Source of the DNA: Camellia lanceoleosa
Lineage: Eukaryota; Streptophyta; Magnoliopsida; Ericales; Theaceae
Assembly (NCBI GenBank): GCA_025200525.1
Contig: CM045761.1
Location: 76,785,551-76,849,550, forward strand
Length of the DNA: 64,000 nucleotides
Reading direction: 5' to 3'
Of the stretch, positions 45,591-57,786 are shown piece after piece; position 1 is the stretch's first letter, and every line of letters starts with the position of its first letter. The notes beneath the pieces were generated by a model, which made no database searches, was not told where the DNA came from, and was given only the letters and a program-made list of their open reading frames with translations. The translations under genes were made by a program, and so were the position numbers.

Positions 45591-47760
45591 CGTTGTCCTC
45601 CGGGACTTTCTCAGGTTGCGTTGTGTGCACACTTGAGCGGTTGTTTTTGGACCACTTCTCACGATTTCAGCGTGGTTAGAGTGTTCTTTTCCTCACACGA
45701 TTTCAGCATGTTTGGAATTTATCCTAGGTTGCGTTGTAGACGCGCTGGGTGGGTTGTTTTTTTAGGACCTCCTCTCACGATTTCAGTGTGGTTTGAGTGT
45801 CCCGTTCCTCACACAATTTCAGTGTGTTTGGATTTTATCTCAGGTTGCATTGTGTGCGCACTTGAGCGGTTGTTTTTGGACCTCTTCTCACGATTTCAGC
45901 GTCGTTTGAGTGTCCTGTTCCTCACACGATTTCAGCGTGTTTGGATTTTATCTCAGGTTGCGTTGTATGCGCACTTGAGCATTTGTTTTTGGACCTCTTC
46001 TCACGATTTTAACGTGGTTAGAGTGTTCTTTTCCTCACACGATTTCAGCGTGTTTGGAATTTATCCCAGGTTGCATTGTAGACGCGCTGGGTAAGTTGTT
46101 TTTTAGGACCTCCTCTCACGATTTCAGCGTGGTTTGAGTGTCCCGTTCCTCACACGATTTCAGCGTGTTTGGATTTTATCTCGGGTTGCGTTGTGCACGC
46201 ACTTGAGCGGTTGTTTTCGGACCTCTTCTCACGATTTCAGCGTGGTTAGAGTGTTCTTTTCCTCACACGATTTCAACGTGTTTGGAATTTATCTCAGGTT
46301 GCGTTGTGTACGCACTTGAGCGGTTGTTTTTGGACCTCTTCTCACGATTTCAGCGTGATTAGAGTGTTCTTTTCCTCACACGATTTCAGCGTGTTTGGAA
46401 TTTATCCCAGGTTGCATTGTAGACGGCTGGGCGGGTTGTTTTTTAGGACCTCCTCTCACGATTTCAGCGTGGTTTAAGTGTCCCGTTCCTCACACGATTT
46501 CAGCACGTTTGGATTTTATCTCAAGTTGCGTTGTGTGTGCACTTGAGCAGTTGTTTTTGGACCTCTTCTCACGATTTCAGCGTGTTTGGATTTTATCTCA
46601 GGTTGCGTTGTGTGCGCACTTGAGCGGTTGTTTTTGGACCTCTTCTCACGATTTCAGCGTGGTTAGAGTGTTCTCTTCCTCACACAATTTCAACGTGTTT
46701 GGAATTTATCGATTATAAGTAGACGCTACTGGCGTTGTTGTTTTAGGATCTCTCCTCACGATTTCAGCGTGGTTTGAGTGTCCCGTTCCTCACACGATTT
46801 CAGCTTGTTTGGATCTTATCTCGGGTTGGGTTGTGCACGCACTTGAGCGGTTGTTTTCGAACCTCTTCTCACGATTTCAGCGTCGTTAGAGTGTTCTTTT
46901 CCTCACACGATTTCAGGGTGTTTGGAATTTATCTCAGGTTGCGTTGTGTGCGCACTTGAGCGGTTGTTTTTGGACATCTTCTCACGATTTCAGCGTGGTT
47001 AGAGTGTTCTCTTCCTCACACGATTTCAGCGTGTTTGGAATTTATCCCAGTTTGCATTGAAGACGCGCTGGGCGGGTTGTTTTAGGACCTCTCCTCACGA
47101 TTTCAGCATGGTTTGAGTGTCCCGTTCCTCACACGATTTCAGCGTGTTTGGATCTTATCTCGGGTTGCGTTGTGCACGCACTTGAGCGGTTGTTTTCAGA
47201 CCTCTTCTCACGATTTTAGCGTGGTTAAAGTGTTCTTTTTCTCACATGATTTCAGCGTGTTTGGAATTTATCTCAGGTTGCGTTGTGTACGCACTTGAGC
47301 GGTTGTTTTTGGACCTCTTCTCACGATTTCAGCGTGGTTAGAGTGTTCTCTTCCTCACACGATTTCAGCGTGTTTGGAATTTATCCCAGTTTGCGTTGAA
47401 GACGCGTTGGGCGGGTTGTTTTAGGACCTCTCCTCATGATTTCAGTGTGGTTTGAGTGTCCCGTTCCTCACACGATTTCAGCGTGTTTTGGATCTTATCT
47501 CAGGTTGCGTTGTGCACGCACTTGAGCGGTTGTTTTCGGACCTCTTCTCACGATTTCAGCGTGGTTAGAGTGTTCTTTTCCTCACACGATTTCAGCGTGT
47601 TTGGATTTTATCTCGGGTTGCGTTGTGCACGCACTTGAGCCGTTATTTTTGGACCTCCTCTCACGATTTCAGCGTGGTTCGAGTGTCCCCTTCCTCACAC
47701 GATTTCAGCGTGTTTGGAATTTACCCTTGGTTGCGTGGAGCGCACTCCTGATTGATTTTC
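45590..47760. repeat. ~113-bp tandem array in Element C
   Basis: About 19 units. Each has CTCACGATTTCAGCGTGG, a TTCCTCACACGATTTCAGCG half-repeat and a GGTTGCGTTGTG(C/T)(A/G)CGCACTTGAGCGG spacer. Alternative spacers (TAGACGCGCTGGG) mark every second to fourth unit, so there is a higher-order pattern. The internal half-repeat CACGATTTCAGCGTG is nearly palindromic. Long open frames across it are repeat artefacts. Confidence 0.92.
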
Positions 47761-48400
47761 TTTGTTCTTCCTCCACTCACGAGTCCAGCGTGGTTGGCGT
47801 ATGTCACCATTTTGCATCTATTGTACTCTTTGTTGCATCGCATCTATTATCTGTTGCATCACATCTATTACATCATATCTGTTTTATTATCCGGTCTAGT
47901 AGACCTTAAATCCTCTAAAGGTGCAATTCCTTTGGTGTTTGTCGTGCCCGAACGACTTCCGGTGGTCTGGTATAGCCACCTGCCTGTGTTAGCGGTGAGT
48001 TCCTAGGAGACCAACTGAGACGGTGGAAACTAGAGTTCGAATAGCTCAGGCCTAGAACGCAAAGGTTCGGGATTTCCGAGACTAAAGTCTGGTTTAAATA
48101 CCCAGGGGTATATCCTCGGCTTCAAATCTGTATGGCAGCCCCATAGGTTGAGATAGCATATATGCGCCTCAATTCTGGATACTGAATCAACCTAGTCTGT
48201 CACCCTGTTGGAGAATAGGGTAAGCTGCGACCATAGTCAGGGAGAAAATTAGTACCTGTGGTTCAATCAAGAAGAAGCGAGAGATCCCCAGCAGCATGAG
48301 GTAAGTCATTGCCAATTACCCCTGTAAGGAACCTTTACCTCTTAGCTATTACATTGCATTTTAGCCACTATATTATAGTGCATTGCATGAATCCTCAATT
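47761..48400. other. Element C region after the array
   Basis: Begins with loose GTTGCATC(A/G)CATCTATTA repeats (47815-47885). No gene or RNA was recognised in the rest. Confidence 0.45.
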
Positions 48401-48510
48401 TTCAAACCGGCTTCGCGTAGCGTGTAAGTCCAATTTTCAATTCGGCTTCGCGTAGCGTGTAAGTCCAATATTCAAAATCGGCTTCGCGTAGCGTGTAAGT
48501 CCAATTATCA
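48401..48510. repeat. 35/36-bp tandem triplet in Element C
   Basis: Three copies of (A/T)TTC(A/G)GCTTCGCGTAGCG followed by TGTAAGTCCAAT, anchors at 48411, 48446 and 48482. Confidence 0.85.
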
Positions 48511-48734
48511 AAATCTTCCTGCATATCATTTTTGCATCCTGCCCTTGAACTACGCTGGTTTGATTCCTTGCAAAGGGATACGTAGGCAGCCTGCGGGCAC
48601 AACCATTTATTTATCTATATTTTGTTTGTTTGTCCAAGTCTTCGGCCTTGTCAAAAATGGGTCGTCTCTGGGCTTTGACATTCACTCCCGTCACTTCTTT
48701 ACTTCCGAGTGCTGTTTCGTGCTCTTTCGTGCTT

Positions 48735-51362
48735 CCGGACTCTTTCGTGCTTCGCCTCGGTTTGCGAACCAGGCTCTGTTTTCTCTGTTTTCTCTTCCCG
48801 AAGTGAGGGAGAGGTCTCGTAGATCATCTCCCAGTGGCCGTAGGCTACGTTTCGTGGTCGTAAGCCATTTTTCCCATTTCGGAGCCCGGTTCCCGGTTTT
48901 CGGGGCTATCAAGCCGTGTGCATTGGTTCGGGACCGCCTAACCACCTCCGTTTGCTCTGGTTTTTGGCACATATCTTATTCCCTTCCTTTTGAGGGACAC
49001 TGTGGTCCGAGAAACCGACTTCGTGGTCAAACACCACTTCCGGTGCCTAACAGTCAGTTTCCGGGGCCCCGGACTGCGTGTTTTGGCCTCCGAGCCTTGC
49101 TTGCAAGCATTGTTGGGCTCCGACCCAAACTAGAAATAGTCATATTTTGAGTTCCTTTTCATGTTTGATTAAGGACCTTTTTCTGTTTGAAACTCCCTTT
49201 TTACACTTTGTGATTAAACCCTCTTTTAGGCCTATTTTTGCACGGTATTTTAGGCTTACTTGTGAGCTGTTTCAGACTTGGTTGTAAACTAAAAAGTGTC
49301 TTGTTTTGAGACCCTCTTCAACTTTGTTGAAGGGCTCTCGGCTGTTTGGGACCAGAAGCTACCACTTGCCTTTATATCTCACTTTTTAGCCTTTTTAGGG
49401 AGAAATTTGAATTTCATTTCCCCCCCATTTTTCCCCCTCTTTTCCACCCTCTTGTGTCTATATAACAGACCCCCCAGCTGTGTTTTAAGGGTTAGAAAAT
49501 TTTGCTTTGAGCCTCTTGTATTAAATCTCTCTTTCTCTCTACATTCTAACCATCAAAACCCTTTGATTCTTACACCATTTTTACACACCAACTGATAACA
49601 CAAGACGTCCATCCTCCATTCCAGCACTTTGGGACTCTTTTGAAGAGGTTGAAAGCTCAGATTTTTGGACCAAGAGTTGATGAAAGACTAGTCTTCAAGG
49701 GTGAGTCTCATTTTCCCTCTTTTTGCTCTTTTCTTGGTCTATATTTCAGCTCCTTATGCTTGGATATTTGGGCTCCGACCCTAACTGAGAAAAGTCATAT
49801 TTTGACCCACTCTTCATGTTTGATCAAGGGTCTTTTTCCGTTTGAGGTTTCTTTTTTACACTTTGTGTTAAAGCTCTCTTTTATGCCTCTTTCTTGTGTA
49901 GTATTTTAGGCCTGTTTATAATCTGTTTTGAGGCATGTTGTAAACTGTAAAGTAGCTTATTTTGAGCTCTTATTCAACATTGTTGAAGGGCTCATCACTG
50001 TTTGGGGCCTCCATGTGTCACTTGCCATTGTATCTCTCTTTTGGCCCCATTTTTGCATGATTTGTTAGCCTCTTGTGCTTCTCTTTTTTGACTTTGGTCC
50101 AAACTGTAAATGGCCTTATTTTGACTCCCTATTCATGTTTCATTAAGGGTCTTTTACTGTTTGAGACACCCTTTGTATACTTTGTGTTGTAACCTCTTTT
50201 TAGGCCTTATTTTGCATAGCATTTTGAGCATACTTGTATACTGTTTTGGGTATGATCATAAACTGTAAAAAGTCATATTTTAGGTCTCTATTCAACTTTT
50301 TTGAAGGACCTTCATCTTTTTGAGGCCAGCATGTATCAGTTGCTTCTTTGTCTCCATTTTGGCCCATTTCTTGCATAGGAATTTTTCCATACTTGTGTCT
50401 GTTTTTGTGGCTTGACATAAACTGTAAAACATCATATTTTGGGCCCCTCTTCCACATTGTAGAAGGGCCCTTCTTGGTTTGGGGTCAGCATCTATTAGTT
50501 GCTTCATTATCTCACTTTTAGGGCCATTTTTGCATGCTAATTTAGCCCCATTTGTGCCCACTTTTCGGCCTTTCTTTAAACTGTAAACATGCTTTTTTTG
50601 GGGCTTCCTTGCTTCTGTCTTCACACTTCATGTACAAATAATGCATGCATTGCATAGCTATAGGTCATTCTGTATGCCTAATTTCATGTTTCGGGACTTG
50701 TTCCATGCATCGGGTACCATTTTGCCATGTTTCGGGGCTGTTTTGCATCTCATTTTGCCTCTGAAATTTTCATGATAGTATACCATATTCCATGTCTTGC
50801 CATGTCTTGTTAGAGTGGCATTCCGTGCCGTAGGTTCGGTCCTCGGTTTGCGTGCACGCGTGCACGCATTTCGAGTTGTCTCATTTTCATCTAATGGCCT
50901 CCTATGTGAGTGTGGCTGAGGTCCGCTCATGTTGGTGTAAGTCCATTATGCATTGTGTATGCCATTCCATTTCATAGCATTGTGTATGCTAGCTATTTCA
51001 TTGCATTGTGCATATATGGTTGTATCTTAGTTTGCATTCATGCATGTCATGCATATATATTGCTTGGGATAGGAGTTAGCGAGCCACGGACGCAAGGCGT
51101 TTTTCGTACTGAGAGTGATGGGCGTGTCTCAATTCCCGATCACGACCTCCAGTTACCCATGATGGAGTTAGGTTTTGTTAAATTTTCATGTGCATTCATT
51201 CCATATTTAGGTTATGCAATTGACTCCGCAAAGCCATCATGTTTCGAGATCTTTCAAAAACTGCTTTCAAAATGATTTGCGGATTTGGACTCTTTTGGTT
51301 CAAGATTAAGAACCGTGACACAAATTGAGTCCGTTGTAGCGAGGTCAAGTCGGCCTGTCTCA
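48735..51362 (+). repeat. Element C 3' LTR, truncated
   Basis: Starts at CTTCCGGACTCTTTCGTGC (matching about 35366 in the 5' LTR). It ends GGCCTGTCTCA at the TSD. TATA box at 49460-49466. About 1.3 kb equivalent to 37940-39250 is missing at about 51250, and bases 51000-51150 also differ by several small deletions. The polypurine tract before it is gone. Confidence 0.85.
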
Positions 51363-51367
51363 ATACA
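51363..51367 (+). repeat. 5-bp target-site duplication, right copy (Element C)
   Basis: ATACA, after which B's LTR continues with GCAGTCGCCACC. Confidence 0.9.
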
Positions 51368-54321
51368 GCAGTCGCCACCTAAATATTTTATTTTTGAAAA
51401 TTTAGAAATCCCGACTTTGCCAAAGGCCACGTGTCCGCTATCACCAAAGTTGCCTCTCGGCCGAACTTGGGTACGATTGGAAGGTCACTGCGGAGTTATT
51501 CTCACGCCCGCCGATCAAAGATCGGCCTCTACTAACCATGATATCTAGTTTTGAAAACTTTGTGTGCTCTTATTCCGATTATTAGCCTAGATTTACTACG
51601 TGATGCGCACAGCATACAAGTATAGACCGGGTCGCCTGAATTGGAACAAAACATTTCATGTTTGTTTTTTGAAAGATGGTTTGCTACCCGCAGGTAGGCT
51701 TAAAATGCAGGTTTTGACACCTTCAAGTGGGCTTAGAAAATATGGTTTTGCCACTATCTAGTGGGCTTAAAACTCACAGTTGGTGATTTGTCCCAATCCA
51801 AACAACCCAACCATCACCCACAGGCATTCAAGGCAGTTATATCACATAAGCAATTAGCCTCATGGTGAGCATGCTATTCATGGCAATCACTCACACACAT
51901 GCAAGGATGCTAAAGCATAAAACTCACCGAGTACTCCAAGCCAAAACAGAAACCGATTAGAAATCCATGCATGATCCTAAATATATAGAAATGCCTAATG
52001 CAACACATGCAAAAATGCAACTATAGCAGGCTCGGCTATTCTAAACATGGCGTATGGAATGCTACAACTAACATGTATTCAACTTAGAATTGAAATACAA
52101 ATGGAGTTAGTATGATGCGCCGAGCCCAGTGCATGCAAGACAGATGAATGAATGCAAACATGCTATCATACTGTATGCTAATTAAAACATGCCCTAATCT
52201 AACCATCATAAGCTGGTAAATAAAAGGGAAGAAAGACGTGGGGTTGGAAGACATACATCACACTCACGCATACTTATTACAATTATGCCCTCACGCAAAG
52301 GGTCCGAAAGAATAATATACAGTCCCAAATAGTACAGTCTAAATAAATAATACAGTCCAAAATATGTACAAATTCCTAATTAATTTAACAAATTAAGTAA
52401 GAAACAATAAACCGGCATGCAAGCCAGGGACTGCCTTGACTCTTCTTTAGATGATGAATGGTGCATATCCGGGTTGCCTTTGCGCGGAAATCCACTGTGA
52501 TGCCCCAATTAGTCTCTGTTTTCCAATAGTTTTCGAAAAGCGCGCCAAGCCCCGGAAGACTGCTGATTCTTGATTTGCTGCAACAGAGAGCAGAAAAGGG
52601 GCATGGCAATGTATTTTCACAAATGTATGCATGCCTCCATCCTCGTGCCACCAATCACGCATATCGATGCATGATGGCCGAAGAGTCGAATTGCACAACT
52701 CAATATGGAATGAATGCACATGAAAATACAACTAAGACCTAACTCCATCATGGATGATCCGGAGTGTCGGCGACTGGGGAATTGAGACACATTCCGTCAC
52801 TCGGAGTACGAAACGCCCCTCGTTTCCCGTGCTCAGGCTAACTCCTATCCCGAACACAATGCTATATGCATGACATGCATGAAATGAAACTAAGATACCA
52901 CCTAACATGCAACATGCTATGAAATGGCATACACGATGCACGAGGTAACATGGCATACACAATGCGCTAACATACAGCCTAGCATACACAATGCTATGGA
53001 ATGAAATGGCATACACAATGCATAATGGGCTTACACTAATATGAGTGGACCTCAGCCACACTCACATCGGAGGCCATTAGACGAAAATGAGAGACTCGAG
53101 ATGCGTGCACGCAAACCAAGGACCGAACCTAAAGCACGAATGCCACTCTAACAAGACATGGCGAAGCATGGAATATGGCATACTAGCATGCAAATTTCAA
53201 AGGAAATAAGTGATGCAAAACAGCTCCGAAAGATGGCAAAATGACACCCGATGCATGAAATGAGTCCCGAAACATGAAATTAGGCGCATGGAATGACCTA
53301 TGGCTATGCAATGCACGCATTATTTGAACATGAAGTGTAAAGAAAGAATCAAGACAGCCCCAAAATAAGCATATTTACAGTTTTAAGAAAGGCCAAACAG
53401 TGAACATAAATGGGGCTAAACTAGCATGCAAAATGGCCCCAAAAGTTGAGATAATGAAGCAAGTAGCAGCTTATGGTCCCAAATGGCCAGGAGCTCTTCA
53501 ACAAAGTTTAAGAGGGCCTCAAAACATAGCGTTTTATAGTTAGTGACCAAACCCAAAACAGTGCACAAGCAAGCCTAAAATACTATGCAAGATAAGGCCA
53601 AAAAGAGGGCTTCAACACAAAGTATACAAAGGGTGCCTCAAACAGCAAAAGACCCTTAATGAAACATGAATAGAGGGTCAAAATAAGGCTATTTACAGTT
53701 CAGACCAGAGCCCAAAAACAGAAGCACAAGGGGCTAACAAATCATGCAAAAATAAGGCCAAAAGAGGGATACAAAGGCAAGTGGCAAATGGAAGACTCAA
53801 ACAATGAGAAGCCCTTAATAATGTTGAAGAAGGGCTCAAAATAAGCCACTTTACAGTTTACAACATGCCTCAAAACAGTTTATACATAGGCCTAAAATAC
53901 TATGCAAGGAAATGGCATAAAAGAAAGGTAAAGAAGCAAGTGCCACAAGAAAGCCTCAAACAGTGAGAGGCCCTTAAACAAACATGAAATAGAGCTCAAA
54001 AAAATGCTATTTTCAGTTAGGGTCGGAGCTCAAAAAAGTAAGCACAAGGAGCTAGAATATGAACCAAGAAAAGGGTCAAAAAGGGGAGAAGAGGACTTAC
54101 CTTTGAAGACTAATCTTTGACAGCCTTTTGGACCAAAATACAGCACTCCTAGGCTCTGATAAACAACCTCAAGCTCCTGGAATGGAGGATGGAAGGGTGG
54201 GGCTATGGGTTGGTGAAGAACCAAGGGGGTTTTTAAGGCTTAGAGTAGAGAGAGAGAGAGATTTAATGTGAGAGATTCAAACCAAAATTTTATAACCCCT
54301 AAAACCAGAGCTGGGGGGTGT

Positions 54322-54328
54322 TTATATA
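54322..54328 (-). promoter_or_regulatory. TATA box of Element B 5' LTR
   Basis: Minus strand CCTATATAAAC, upstream of a CTCTCTCTC tract at 54249-54260. Now separated from gag by Element C. Confidence 0.7.
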
Positions 54329-55165
54329 GGCAAAAGAGTGGGGGAAAAGGGAGGGAAATTCAAATTCAAATTTCCTTTCGAAAAGGCCAAAAAGTGAGAT
54401 AAAGAGGCAAGTGGTAGCTTCTGGCCTCGAACTGAAGAGAGCCCTTCAAAAAAGTTGAAAAGGGGCTCAAAAAAAGACATTTTGTAGTTTATGACCAAGT
54501 CCAAAATAGCTCACAAGTAAGCCTAAAATACCATGCAAAAATAGGCCTAAAAGAGAGTTAAAGAGGCAAGTGATAGTAGGAAACCTCAAACAGCAAAAGG
54601 TCCTTAATCAAACATGAAAAGGAGCTCAAAATATGACTATTTACAGTTTGGGTTGGAGCCCAAAAATGCTTGCAAGCAAGGCTCGGGGGCCAAAACGCGC
54701 AGCCCGAGGCCCCAAAAACTGACTGTTAAGCACCGGAAGTGGTGTTCGACCACGAAGTCGGTCTCTCGGACCACAGTATCCCTCAAAAGGGAGGAAATAA
54801 GGTATGTGCCAAAAACCGGAGCAAACGGAGGTGGTTAAGCGGTCCCGAACCGAGGCACACGGTCGTCGGCTCCGAAAAATCGGAAACCAAGCTCCAAACG
54901 GGAAAAATGGCCTACGACCACGAAACGTAGCCTACGGCCACTGAGAGATGATCTACGAGACCTCTCCCTTCCTTCGAGAAGAGAAAATAGAGAAAACGGA
55001 GCCTGGTTCGCAAACCGAGGCAAAACACAAAAGAGTCCGGAAGTTTGGAGGCAAGGCTCGCAGCCGGGACTCCGCAACCTCAGAACGAGCACAATATGTA
55101 ACATCACCAACCGCTCAATCGGTGACGTCTGAGTCTTAAGGTCGGTCAAAAATGGGGTGTCTACA

Positions 55166-55170
55166 GCAGC
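55166..55170 (+). repeat. 5-bp target-site duplication, right copy (Element B)
   Basis: GCAGC, identical to 24257-24261. Confidence 0.93.
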
Positions 55171-55355
55171 CATCAACGTCCTCCTAGCAGGACAACGAGA
55201 TAGCCCAGTACAGAAGGGCCCAAACCCCGCCAAGTCAACCAAATCCTGGACAGCCTCCGGGAGCTCGGCATACCAATCTCTCGCCGCGGTAGAGCCATAT
55301 TCCCGCACAGTGCGAGAAGTCACTTGCATTCAGAATGAATACATGTTTCAGCATA

Positions 55356-55432
55356 AAATAAATAAGCTGCGTGCAAATAAAATGAATAAGCTGCGTGCAA
55401 ATAAAATGAATAGGTTGCGTGCAAAGTAAAGT
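55356..55432. repeat. 24-bp tandem triplet
   Basis: Three copies of AAATAAAATGAATAAG followed by CTGCGTGC at the edge of the 81-bp array, in the intron of antisense gene 2. Confidence 0.85.
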
Positions 55433-55433
55433 A

Positions 55434-56040
55434 AGCGAGCTGCGTGTTCAGAAAATCAGTGTTTGGGCTGCATGCTCAATTAGTGTGTGCTGTGTGTTCA
55501 CTATCAATTCGAGCTATGTGTTCAGAAAATCAGTGTTTGGGCTGCGTGTTCAACTCTCAATCAGTGGGTGCTGTGTGTTCACCATCAATTCGAGCTGTGT
55601 GTTCAGAAAATCAGTGTTTGGGCTGCGTGTTCAACTCTCAATCAGTGCGTGCTGTGTGTTTACCATCAGTTCGAGCTGTGTGTTCAGAAAATTAGTGTTT
55701 GGGCTACGTGTTCAACTCTCAATCAGTGTGTGCTGCGTGTTCACCTTCAATTCGAGCCGGTGTTGTAAAATCGGTTTTGGCTGCGTGTTCAACTCTCAAT
55801 CAATGTGTGCTGCGTGTTCACTATCAATTCGAGCTGTGTGTTCAGAAAATCAGTGTTTGGGCTACGTGTTCAACTCTCAATCGGTGTGTGCTACCTGTTC
55901 ACCTCTAATTCGGGCTGTGTGTTCAGAAAATCAGTGTTTGGGCTGCGTGTTCAATTCTCAACCAATGTGTGCCGTGTGTTCACAATCAATTTATGGGCTG
56001 CGTGTTCAGAAATTCAAATGATCGAACTATGTGTTCAGAA
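55434..56040. repeat. 81-bp tandem array inside an intron of antisense gene 2
   Basis: About seven units with anchors TTCAGAAAATCAGTGTTTGG at 55449, 55523, 55604, 55685, 55843 and 55924 (one truncated unit near 55765). Each unit contains three GCTG(C/T)GTGTTCA phrases. As 81 is a multiple of 3 and few stops occur, a 200-codon frame runs through it on the plus strand; it is not called as a gene. Confidence 0.92.
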
Positions 56041-56756
56041 TGTAAACAGGATGCTATGTCATAGACTAAACATTCTAAATAAGCTGTGTACTCAAAATGA
56101 GCAGACAAACATGGCAAAAGGCATGGAATGCATGAAAAATTCATAATATGTTGCAGAAAAAGTAAAAAACGAAGTAAATACCTCTCGTGCCTCATGGGAG
56201 AGGTGATACTCTAGCTCCCGCAGAAGCAGATCCCCAGGCCCTCGCCCGTCAAAATCAGTGAAGTGATAGAAAACAGCCCGCGGAAGAATATGTAGTGGAG
56301 GGTCGTACCTCTCGGGTATGAAGGGTCAAACCCTCGAGGGTAGAGCCATAATATCAGGATCATCCCCGGCACCCAGAGGACCTCCACCGTGAGGGAAATG
56401 ACTAGCCATTTCAGGAAATCTGCAAAAAGGAACGAAAATGAGCAAAATGAGCCAAAATTGGAAAAAGTCAACAAAAGTCAACTCTCGGGAAATGAAAAAG
56501 TCAACAAACGTCAACTCCCGAGAAAATCTTCCAAAGGTTGAGACAAACTCACCTCAAGTGGCGAAAATGAGAAAAGAAGAACCGAAATCAAAATTTAATC
56601 GGTTCAAAGTGCTTAAAACTGAAAGATTTCGTGAAAACAACTTGCGTGGGACGTTGGAAAACGCGTATAGAGCACAGATCTGAGGGAGAAAATGGTTTGG
56701 GAAGGTAGAGGAGATGTTTTCGGAGCTACACTTGTGAGCACAAAGTGTTTGGATGA

Positions 56757-56768
56757 GTATATTTAAAG
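56757..56768 (-). promoter_or_regulatory. TATA-like box of antisense gene 2
   Basis: Minus strand CTTTAAATATAC, about 350 bp before the exon 1 ATG, adjoining the shared GGCCGGCC block. Confidence 0.5.
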
Positions 56769-56789
56769 AAAAGAAGGTGAAAAGACAAA

Positions 56790-56920
56790 ACTGCCCACGG
56801 ATTTGGCAAAGTGGCCGGCCGGCCCCCTTTTCTGGCAGGCCGGCCATTTCCTTTTCAAAAAGTGGCCGGTGGCCTCCCCCTGGAAATAGAAGTGGCCGGT
56901 GGTGTTCCCCACAAGGCCTC
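56790..56920 (-). promoter_or_regulatory. GGCCGGCC-rich upstream block of antisense gene 2
   Basis: TTTTCTGGCAGGCCGGCC, ATTTCCTTTTCAAAAA and TGGCCTCCCC recur as in 21290-21370. Contains two overlapping GGCCGGCC palindromes at 56813-56824 and another at about 56838. Confidence 0.65.
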
Positions 56921-57772
56921 CAAGCTCTGTGCAAATTTTGGTGATGATCGAAGTCCCCGAGACTTGAAAAAGTACAAGAGAAATGCACTTTCTGTCGCGA
57001 AATCGCTCCGCCGGAACTTCAGCTTCAACTTCCTATGCGTGTCTCATCATTACTCATCGAAAGTGAGATGTATCCTTTTTGACCATGTCATGACCCCTCC
57101 GGGAGAGGAACCGGAAGCCGCGATCGAGTCGCCCTCGCCGAAACGCGCATTTCCTTGCTCGTTGTTTTGTGACAAACATACATTCTAGTTTGCGCTCATT
57201 CTGCATTGTTGTGCGCATAACTTGCATTCTCATGCATATACTTTCATTGTTATGCACATCTCCTTGATATTACCAAGCCTCCGCGCTTAAACTCGTGTTG
57301 CCATGCGCGTTTTTCCTCGCGTTGTGATGCACCTTCCCACCGGCACCATGTTTGTCTGTATTCGAAGTTACATTGAACATATGTTGTCAAGTATGTTGTG
57401 TATTGTATGTACGGTTCATTTGAAGCTGGTGTGACTAGACGAATCGCGCAGGTATCGTATCTTCTCCGTGTGAGACGCGATGAGAATTGAATAACTCTCC
57501 GCATTCCTAACTGCATGAAATGTAGTTGTTGCTTTGCATTCATGCTTAAAACTGTTACATCTATTTGCGAATACTTGCTTCATTACAGCTTGCTGCATTT
57601 GTTTATTAAGTTACATCCGGTTTCGTGCATATCGCTTTGCATTTTGCCCCCTGCCTGCGGGCACATCTTCCTGTTTATCTTGTATGTTTGTCTAAGTCTT
57701 TGGCCTTGTCAAAAATGGGTCGTCTCTGGGCTTTGACATTCACTCCCATCACTTGTGACTTTCGAGCTCTGT
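56921..57772. other. Element A region between antisense gene 2 and the 3' LTR
   Basis: No supported gene. Has CATTGTTATGCAC-like phrases at 57200-57330 and a segment (GTCAAAAATGGGTCGTCTCT, about 57708) shared with C (48651) and, inverted, with B (28245-28275). Confidence 0.5.
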
Positions 57773-57786
57773 AAAAGAGGGGCAAC
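57773..57786 (+). promoter_or_regulatory. Polypurine tract of Element A
   Basis: AAAAGAGGGGCAAC directly before the 3' LTR TG. Primes plus-strand synthesis. Confidence 0.82.

Larger units (their letters stand above)
35264..51362 (+). mobile_element. Element C: gag-only relative of A, ~16.1 kb
   Basis: Inserted in B's 5' LTR with TSD ATACA. The 5' LTR is full (35264-39375), the primer site intact, then gag with a duplicated C-terminal module, the same pol scar as B, an antisense-gene relic and a large array of about 113 bp. The 3' LTR is damaged: its first roughly 110 bp and the polypurine tract are missing, and about 1.3 kb is deleted internally (junction about 51250). The youngest layer of the nest by position. 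Confidence 0.92.
24262..55165 (-). mobile_element. Element B: gag-only relative of A, inverted, ~14.8 kb without Element C
   Basis: LTRs of about 3.93 kb begin TGTAGACACC and end GTTTACA when read on the minus strand. There is a 5-bp TSD, an intact primer site at 35085-35102 and a purine tract next to the 3' LTR. The inside (28192-35107) has gag, a stub of the RT start, a scar, a decayed antisense gene and 20/39-bp arrays. Protease, most of RT, RNase H and integrase are absent, so it needed enzymes from a relative. It lies inside A's PMD gene, in the same direction as that gene. Confidence 0.92.
35108..55165 (-). repeat. Element B 5' LTR, split by Element C
   Basis: Two parts, 35108-35263 and 51368-55165, together about 3.95 kb, match the 3' LTR at 24262-28191. 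Element C interrupts it about 156 bp from the primer site, that is near the U5 end, so B's own promoter (TATA at about 54322-54328, minus strand) is cut off from its gag. Confidence 0.9.
55171..56409 (-). pseudogene. Antisense gene 2 of Element A: PMD protein, 5' exons
   Basis: Exon 1 runs 56409-56182 (76 codons, MASHFPHGGGPLGAGDD...YDPPLHILPRAVFYHF...), with an in-frame TGA at 56326-56328 and a GAG|GTATTT donor. Exon 2 begins near 55325 (TSRTVREYGSTAARDW, then AVQDLVDLAGFGPF) and continues across the B insertion at 24256. The acceptor before exon 2 (GCAAG|TG) does not fit the phase of exon 1 without one more change, so that junction is unresolved. The intron between them (about 56181-55330) is largely an 81-bp array. 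The AGFGPF segment followed by LVERW is the hallmark order of the PMD. Confidence 0.78.

Noticed and set aside
45534..47909. Several plus-strand frames of 60-186 codons
   Set aside because: Translations of the ~113-bp array in Element C.
48000..48300. tRNA-like wording (AGAGTTCGAATAGCTC)
   Set aside because: No cloverleaf or acceptor stem could be formed around it.
55419..56021. 200-codon plus-strand frame with repeating peptide
   Set aside because: It is the translation of an 81-bp tandem array (multiple of three, few stops); neighbouring frames are open too. Kept only as a finding about the array.
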